Origin: SPCO01 sp964427285 | Lineage (GTDB): Bacteria > Chloroflexota > Limnocylindria > Limnocylindrales > CSP1-4 | Reading direction: 5' to 3' | DNA: 9,633 nucleotides | Assembly (NCBI GenBank): GCA_964427285.1 | Contig: CAYRTS010000100.1 | Span: forward strand, 1-9,633 | Shown: positions 5,759 through 9,633 of the stretch, one piece after another | How the letters are laid out: each line of letters opens with the position of its first letter | How positions within the stretch are numbered: position 1 is the first letter of the stretch | Translations under genes and position numbers: made by a program | Notes under the pieces: model-generated | What the model was told of the DNA's origin: nothing | Database searches by the model: none | The model's input: the letters and a program-made list of their open reading frames with translations, nothing else

Positions 5759-6820
5759 TCAGGCGACCCCCACCGGGGCTGCCTGAACGGACTCCCAGGT
5801 CCCGCTCCGCATGGAGCGATACGCCGCATCGATGATCGCGTTGACCACGAACCCGTCGCGGAACGTCTCGCGCGGAGTCGCGCCGTCGCGGAACGAGTCC
5901 ACGACATGGCGCATCATCGCGTCGTGGCCGTGGGCATATGGCTCGTCCGGGACCGGGAAGACCCAGCCGGTGTCGGCATCGACCTTCTCGCCGATGTAGC
6001 CGGCCGGCCGCTCGATGAACGCGCGGAGCATCGTCGAGCTGATGTCCTCCACGATCCGCCCGGCGTCGCCGTAGGCCTCGAATCGGTTTTCGAGCCCGCC
6101 CTTCGAAGACCACGAAACGTCCATCGTCGCGACGCGGTCGTCCGCGAACCGGACGAGCATCACCGCGTTGTCCTCGCCAGTGGTCCGGTCGCCGTGGACG
6201 AGGGTGGCGCCCCATGCGAACACATCCCGCACCGCCACGTCCTTGCCGAACAGGTAGCGGGCCGCCTCAGCGCCGTGCGAGGCCATGTCCAGCAGCGCCC
6301 CGCCCCCCGCCAGCTCGGCATCCCAGAAGTGCGGGGCGTGCGGACCGCTGTGGCCTTCGCGCGCCCGGAACGTGGTCAGTCGACCGATCGCGCCTGCCTC
6401 GATCATCTCGCGCATCCGCACGGTCTCACTGGTGAAGACGACGTTCTCGAGGTACGCGTTGAAGACCCCGGCCCCCTCGACCAGGCGGAGCATCTCGCCG
6501 GCCTCGATCGCGTTGCGGCCCAGCGGTTTGGTGCACGCCACGGCCTTGCCGTGCTCGGCGGCTATCCGGACAGCTTCGAGATGGAGGTGGTTCGGCAGGG
6601 ACACGACGACGAGGTCGACGTCGCGATCGGCACACACGCCCTCGATCGAGTCGAACGGGTGGCTGCCAAAGCGTCTGGCGAACACCTCTCGACGCTCGGG
6701 CCCCGCCCCGTAGTTCGCGACCACCCGGGCGCCAGCGACGTAGCGCAGGCCGAGCGCGTGGAAGTCGCCGATGAACCCGGATCCGAGCATGCCGACACGC
6801 ACCTCACGGGTGGAGGGCAT
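5759..6820 (-). CDS. Gfo/Idh/MocA-family NAD(P)-dependent sugar dehydrogenase (second in operon)
   Basis: Cytoplasmic oxidoreductase, 353 residues, normal for the family. The N-terminal Rossmann domain has GMLGSGFIGDFHALGL (10-25), with G13, G15 and G18 of GxGxxG, then SLPNHLHLEAV (74-84) and the catalytic-lysine motif, here CTKP (96-99) with K98. The usual residue before the lysine is Glu (EKP); T97 is a departure. The C-terminal alpha/beta domain has GGGALLDMASHGAEAARYLFG (172-192) with D178 and H182, the pair that commonly positions the substrate hydroxyl in this family. It likely oxidises or reduces one hydroxyl/keto group of a sugar or sugar derivative using NAD(P). The ATG at 6820 overlaps the DeoC stop by one base (TGATG), with GAGGG eight to nine bases upstream. 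The next gene starts one base after its stop. The substrate is not deducible. It is only distantly similar to the other dehydrogenase in this operon. Confidence 0.92.
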   Translation of the reverse strand: MPSTREVRVGMLGSGFIGDFHALGLRYVAGARVVANYGAGPERREVFARRFGSHPFDSIEGVCADRDVDLVVVSLPNHLHLEAVRIAAEHGKAVACTKPLGRNAIEAGEMLRLVEGAGVFNAYLENVVFTSETVRMREMIEAGAIGRLTTFRAREGHSGPHAPHFWDAELAGGGALLDMASHGAEAARYLFGKDVAVRDVFAWGATLVHGDRTTGEDNAVMLVRFADDRVATMDVSWSSKGGLENRFEAYGDAGRIVEDISSTMLRAFIERPAGYIGEKVDADTGWVFPVPDEPYAHGHDAMMRHVVDSFRDGATPRETFRDGFVVNAIIDAAYRSMRSGTWESVQAAPVGVA

Positions 6821-7563
6821 CAGTAGCCACCCTCGCTTGAACCGGCGATCGCCGCGGTGGGCGTCACACCCGCCTTGCGGGCACGGAAGTCGTCGATGAT
6901 CGCGGCCGTCGCCGTCGCGCCGACCCGCGTCACGCCCAGGGCCATGACGTCCAGCAGGGCATCGAGCGTCCGGACCCCGCCGGCCGCCTTGACCCCGACG
7001 TGGGGCGAGGTGTTCGCCCGCATCAGGCGCAGGTCGTCGTGCGTCGCGCCGGTCGGGGCGAAGCCCGTCGAGGTCTTGACGTAGTCGGCGCCGGCGGCCT
7101 CGGTCAGGCGGCAGGCCCGGATCTTCTCGTCGTCCGTCAGGTAGGCGTTCTCGAAAATGACTTTCACGATGGCGCCAGCCGAATGGGCGACGTCCACGAT
7201 GGCCTTGATGTCGGCGCCGACGTCGGCGTCCCGGCCGGCCTTGAGCGCCCCGATCTGGATGACCATGTCCAATTCGGTGGCGCCATCGGCCAGTGCGCGC
7301 TGGGCTTCGAACACCTTGGCGGCGGTCAGGTGGTTGCCATGCGGAAATCCGATGGTCGTTCCGACCGCGACGTCCGTGCCGGCGAGGATGGCGCGGGCGC
7401 GCCTGACGTCGGCCGGCCGGACGCAGACCGACGCAACGTCGTACTCGGCGGCCAACCGGCAGCCGGCCTCGACGAAGGCATCGTCCAGCTCGGGCCGCAG
7501 CAGGGAATGATCGATCGTCTTGGCAATGTCCCGCTCGGTCAGCGAATCGATCGACACCGTCAT
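6820..7563 (-). CDS. deoC: Deoxyribose-phosphate aldolase
   Basis: Class I aldolase of 247 residues, about the length of bacterial DeoC. It classically cleaves 2-deoxyribose 5-phosphate to acetaldehyde and glyceraldehyde 3-phosphate through a lysine Schiff base. All key elements are visible: TIDHSLLRP (16-24), GFPHGNHLTAAKVFEA (72-87), ELDMVIQIGALK (97-108) with D99, VKVIFEN (133-139) with K134, ADYVKTSTGF (159-168) with the Schiff-base K163, and VGVKAAGGVRT (189-199) with K192 as the proton-relay lysine. The ATG at 7563 follows a 13-nt gap containing a GGCGGCGAGG-type ribosome site. Its stop shares one base with the start of the next dehydrogenase. No nucleoside phosphorylase, phosphopentomutase or deoxyribokinase is visible nearby, so I infer a role in carbohydrate breakdown, perhaps on a modified deoxysugar phosphate, rather than ordinary nucleoside salvage. 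Confidence 0.96.
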   Translation of the reverse strand: MTVSIDSLTERDIAKTIDHSLLRPELDDAFVEAGCRLAAEYDVASVCVRPADVRRARAILAGTDVAVGTTIGFPHGNHLTAAKVFEAQRALADGATELDMVIQIGALKAGRDADVGADIKAIVDVAHSAGAIVKVIFENAYLTDDEKIRACRLTEAAGADYVKTSTGFAPTGATHDDLRLMRANTSPHVGVKAAGGVRTLDALLDVMALGVTRVGATATAAIIDDFRARKAGVTPTAAIAGSSEGGY

Positions 7564-7576
7564 GCCTCGCCGCCTG

Positions 7577-8491
7577 TCATTTGATGTACGGCCTCAGGAC
7601 GTCGCGGGCCAGCAGGAAGCCGCGCTTGATGAGCTCGTCTGTCTTCTCGAAGTCGCGGTCCTCGTGTTCGATGATCACGTCCCCGTCATATCCGGCCCGG
7701 TACAGCGCGGCAAACAGAACGCCCCAGTCCACATCGCCGAGGCCCGGCAGGCGCGGGATTTGCCAGCCGATGCCCTGGCTGAAGATTCCGCGCTCATACA
7801 GGCCCTCGCGGTCGATCATCAGATCCTTGGCCTGGACGTGAAGGATGTGCGGACCGAACTCACGGATGAACCGCGGTATGTCGATCATCTGGAGGATCAG
7901 GTGCGACGGGTCGAAGTTCAGCCCGATCGTGTCGCCCCACTGCTCCAGGATCCGGCGCCAGATCCGTGGTGTGGTCGCGAGGTTGTGCCCGCCCGGCCAC
8001 TCGTCGTGGCTGAACAGCATCGGGCAGTTCTCGATCGTCAGCTTGCGACCGTGGTCCCGGGCGAACCTGACGATGTCGGGCCAGACTCGCAGGGCCTCGT
8101 CCCAATTCGCGTCCTGGTGCTTCGCGCCGTCCGCACCCATGAACGTGTTGACGAGCGGGACGCCCATCTTCTCTGCCGCGGTGATCACCAGCTTGAGATG
8201 ATCGATCACCTCGGCGCGATGCGCCGGATCCGGGTGCAGCGGGTTGGGGTAATAGCCGAGCCCCGAGATGGTCAGGCCGGCGGCCTCGATCTGAGCCCGC
8301 AGATCCGCGGCCTGACCGGCCGACAGGTGGGCCACGTCGATGTGGGCGGTGCCGGCATACCGGCGGGTGGGCCCGGCGGCCCGTGGCCAGCAGGCAATCT
8401 CGATGCGTTCAAACCCGTTGGCGGCGGTCCACTCGACGACCTCGCTCAAGGGCGTCTCCGGAAACGGAGCCGTCAGGAGCCCAAGCTTCAT
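7577..8491 (-). CDS. Sugar (phosphate) isomerase/epimerase, xylose-isomerase-like TIM barrel
   Basis: Metal-dependent TIM-barrel protein of the PF01261 (AP endonuclease 2/xylose isomerase-like) superfamily, 304 residues. The likely metal ligands are E154 (LTIENCPM), D194 with H197 (LNFDPSHL), H218 (ILHVQAKD) and E275 (VIIEHEDRD), corresponding in order to the Glu-Asp-His-Glu set of D-tagatose 3-epimerase. The 57-residue spacing between H218 and E275 is longer than in that enzyme and includes LYERGIFSQGIGWQIPRLPG (231-250), probably a substrate-covering loop. Members interconvert keto sugars or epimerise next to a carbonyl; some relatives act as lyases on 3-keto glycosides. The ATG at 8491 overlaps the upstream dehydrogenase stop as ATGA and has GGAGG seven bases before it (8499-8503). 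Its position between two dehydrogenases suggests it acts on the keto sugar made by one of them. The substrate is unknown. Confidence 0.9.
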   Translation of the reverse strand: MKLGLLTAPFPETPLSEVVEWTAANGFERIEIACWPRAAGPTRRYAGTAHIDVAHLSAGQAADLRAQIEAAGLTISGLGYYPNPLHPDPAHRAEVIDHLKLVITAAEKMGVPLVNTFMGADGAKHQDANWDEALRVWPDIVRFARDHGRKLTIENCPMLFSHDEWPGGHNLATTPRIWRRILEQWGDTIGLNFDPSHLILQMIDIPRFIREFGPHILHVQAKDLMIDREGLYERGIFSQGIGWQIPRLPGLGDVDWGVLFAALYRAGYDGDVIIEHEDRDFEKTDELIKRGFLLARDVLRPYIK

Positions 8492-9633
8492 CGTCGCGCC
8501 TCCGAAGGGACGGGAACGCGAGACTCCACCACCGCGCTGCGGTCGACGTCGACCCAGCGCCCAAGACGGGCGCTCTCGGCGATCGCGTCACCCACCAGCA
8601 TCTCGTCGTGGCCATCCGCGAAGGTGGCATACGGCGGCCGATCAGCCGGGCGACCTAGCACGACATCGGCGTAGATGGCCCGGAAGAGCGCCCCGAAGGT
8701 GTCGCCGAACCCTTCGACATGGCCGCCGGGAAGAGCAGACGCCGCCTTTCCGGCCACGCCCATCAGTGCTGGATTTCGCAGCAGGATCTCGTTCGGCTTC
8801 TCGCGATGCCCCAGCCAGAGGTGGTCCGGCATCTCCGAATCCCAGGCCGCCGAGCCCATCGAGCCATCGATCTCCCACTGGAGCGAGTTCTTGCGTCCGG
8901 CACTGATCTGCGAGACCGCAACGGAACCTCGCGCACCATTCGCGAAGCGCAGCAGGATCGTGGCGACATCCTCTGTTGCCATCTCGCGCTCGATCGTATC
9001 CCCGCTTCGATCCGTGGAAAACGTTTCGACGGGACCGCGCGGCTGGGCCCGCACGGGGATAAACGTCGCGAGATCAGCCATGACCGCCGCAATTGGCTGA
9101 CCGGTGAGGAACGTCGCCAGATCCAGCCAGTGCGAACCGATGTCGCCTACGGCCCGGAGCGAACCCCCCTGATCCGGGTCGAGGCGCCAGTTCCAGTCCG
9201 TTTCTAGATGGAGCCAATCCTGGAAGTAGTGTCCGGTCACGAACCGGACATCGCCGAGCTGGCCACCTGCCACCTGCTCGCGAACGTGCTGATGGAGCGG
9301 GTAGAAGCGGATGTTGAAGTTGACCGCATTGATCAGCCCGCTTCGCTCGGCCTGCTGGACCAGCTGCGTCGACTCGGCGGCGGACATCGCCATGGGCTTC
9401 TCGCAGACCACGTGCCGGCCGGCGGCAAGGATCTGTTTGGCCTGCCGGACGTGCAGGTGGTTGGGTGAGGTGATGTGCACCACCTCAACCGTCGGGTCCT
9501 CCAGCAGCGCATCCAGGCTGGCGTAGGCTCGTGCGACCCCGATGGCTTCCGCCCTGGCCTGGCCGCGTTCCGGCGTGCTACCCAGAACGCCTCGCACCTG
9601 GACGCCGATCCGGCGCAGTTGCTCAACGTGGAC
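8488..9633 (-). CDS. Gfo/Idh/MocA-family NAD(P)-dependent sugar dehydrogenase (first in operon, N-terminus outside window)
   Basis: The frame is open to the right edge and encodes 381 residues. A GTG at 9597 exists, but the upstream codons (VHVEQLRRIGVQ) continue the family pattern, so the real start, with the GxGxxG NAD(P) loop, lies about 15-20 residues beyond the window. Visible motifs, counted from the edge, are HITSPNHLHV (53-62), VVCEKPMAM (75-83) with the catalytic K79, NFNIRFYP (105-112), and GDIGSHWLDLATFLTG (163-178) with D164 and H168. The central part contains DWNWRLDPDQGGSLRAVG, typical of glycoside or sugar oxidoreductases of this family. It should oxidise or reduce a sugar hydroxyl/keto group with NAD(P). 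Unlike the second dehydrogenase in the operon it keeps the standard EKP. The stop overlaps the ATG of the isomerase. The substrate is unknown; the similarity to glucoside 3-dehydrogenase types such as YcjS is an inference from general layout. Confidence 0.93.
   Translation of the reverse strand, partial: VHVEQLRRIGVQVRGVLGSTPERGQARAEAIGVARAYASLDALLEDPTVEVVHITSPNHLHVRQAKQILAAGRHVVCEKPMAMSAAESTQLVQQAERSGLINAVNFNIRFYPLHQHVREQVAGGQLGDVRFVTGHYFQDWLHLETDWNWRLDPDQGGSLRAVGDIGSHWLDLATFLTGQPIAAVMADLATFIPVRAQPRGPVETFSTDRSGDTIEREMATEDVATILLRFANGARGSVAVSQISAGRKNSLQWEIDGSMGSAAWDSEMPDHLWLGHREKPNEILLRNPALMGVAGKAASALPGGHVEGFGDTFGALFRAIYADVVLGRPADRPPYATFADGHDEMLVGDAIAESARLGRWVDVDRSAVVESRVPVPSEARR

Noticed and set aside
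5758..5907. A longer SIS protein starting at 5907
   Set aside because: The extra 50 residues overlap the end of the upstream dehydrogenase and look like a shadow translation; the family-like sequence begins after the ATG at 5757.
4630..8674. Long plus-strand frames (for example 4630-5835, 5675-6826, 7520-8674)
   Set aside because: They are antisense to genes with clear family motifs, show no recognisable domains, are Arg/Ala/Pro-rich and are expected mirror frames in GC-rich DNA.
9595..9597. GTG at 9597 as the true start of the first dehydrogenase
   Set aside because: Twelve further in-frame codons to the window edge continue the family pattern, and starting here would remove the NAD(P)-binding loop.
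74..9633. myo-Inositol catabolic operon
   Set aside because: Dehydrogenases, a TIM-barrel enzyme and a CUT2 importer fit superficially, but no IolB, IolD or IolC-like gene is visible and the aldolase is a true DeoC, not IolJ.

Overview
The window is GC-rich (about two thirds by eye) and all genes lie on the minus strand, read from right (9633) to left (1). They form one tightly packed sugar uptake and catabolism operon that runs off both ends. I infer a high-GC bacterium, possibly Chloroflexota (Limnocylindria/Ellin6529-like) because of the Ala/Ser/Pro linker after the lipobox of the binding protein. A high-GC actinobacterium is the main alternative. No taxonomic marker is present.

Layout in transcription order: a Gfo/Idh/MocA dehydrogenase cut by the right edge (8488-9633); a xylose-isomerase-like TIM-barrel isomerase/epimerase (7577-8491); deoxyribose-phosphate aldolase DeoC (6820-7563); a second Gfo/Idh/MocA dehydrogenase (5759-6820); a SIS-domain phosphosugar protein of UPF0309 type (4927-5757); a candidate 32-residue microprotein (4832-4930); a CUT2-type sugar-binding lipoprotein (3747-4835); a double-NBD sugar ABC ATPase (2097-3665); two CUT2 permeases (1096-2100 and 74-1099); and the first 25 codons of a sugar kinase, probably ROK (1-77).

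Most junctions are ATGA/GTGA or TGATG overlaps or 1-13 nt gaps, so most of the operon is probably translationally coupled. The one real gap (81 nt, 3666-3746) lies between binding protein and ATPase and holds two back-to-back perfect or near-perfect hairpins, which probably set a higher level of binding protein than of membrane components. No stretch above 300 bases lacks a gene, and I see no tRNA, rRNA, CRISPR, insertion sequence, att site or transcriptional regulator.

Working model (inference): a sugar or glycoside is imported by the ABC system. The two NAD(P)-dependent dehydrogenases and the metal-dependent epimerase remodel it by oxidation, epimerisation or elimination, and reduction. The kinase phosphorylates it, the SIS protein isomerises the phosphosugar, and DeoC cleaves a deoxy or keto sugar phosphate. 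The substrate cannot be read from the sequence, and this gene set does not match any single complete pathway I can name.

Most interesting points: the coupled microprotein ORF with a nine-base perfect Shine-Dalgarno; the tandem hairpins; the extreme asymmetry of the ABC ATPase sites; an in-frame 9-bp tandem repeat in a permease tail; and the unassigned combination of enzymes.
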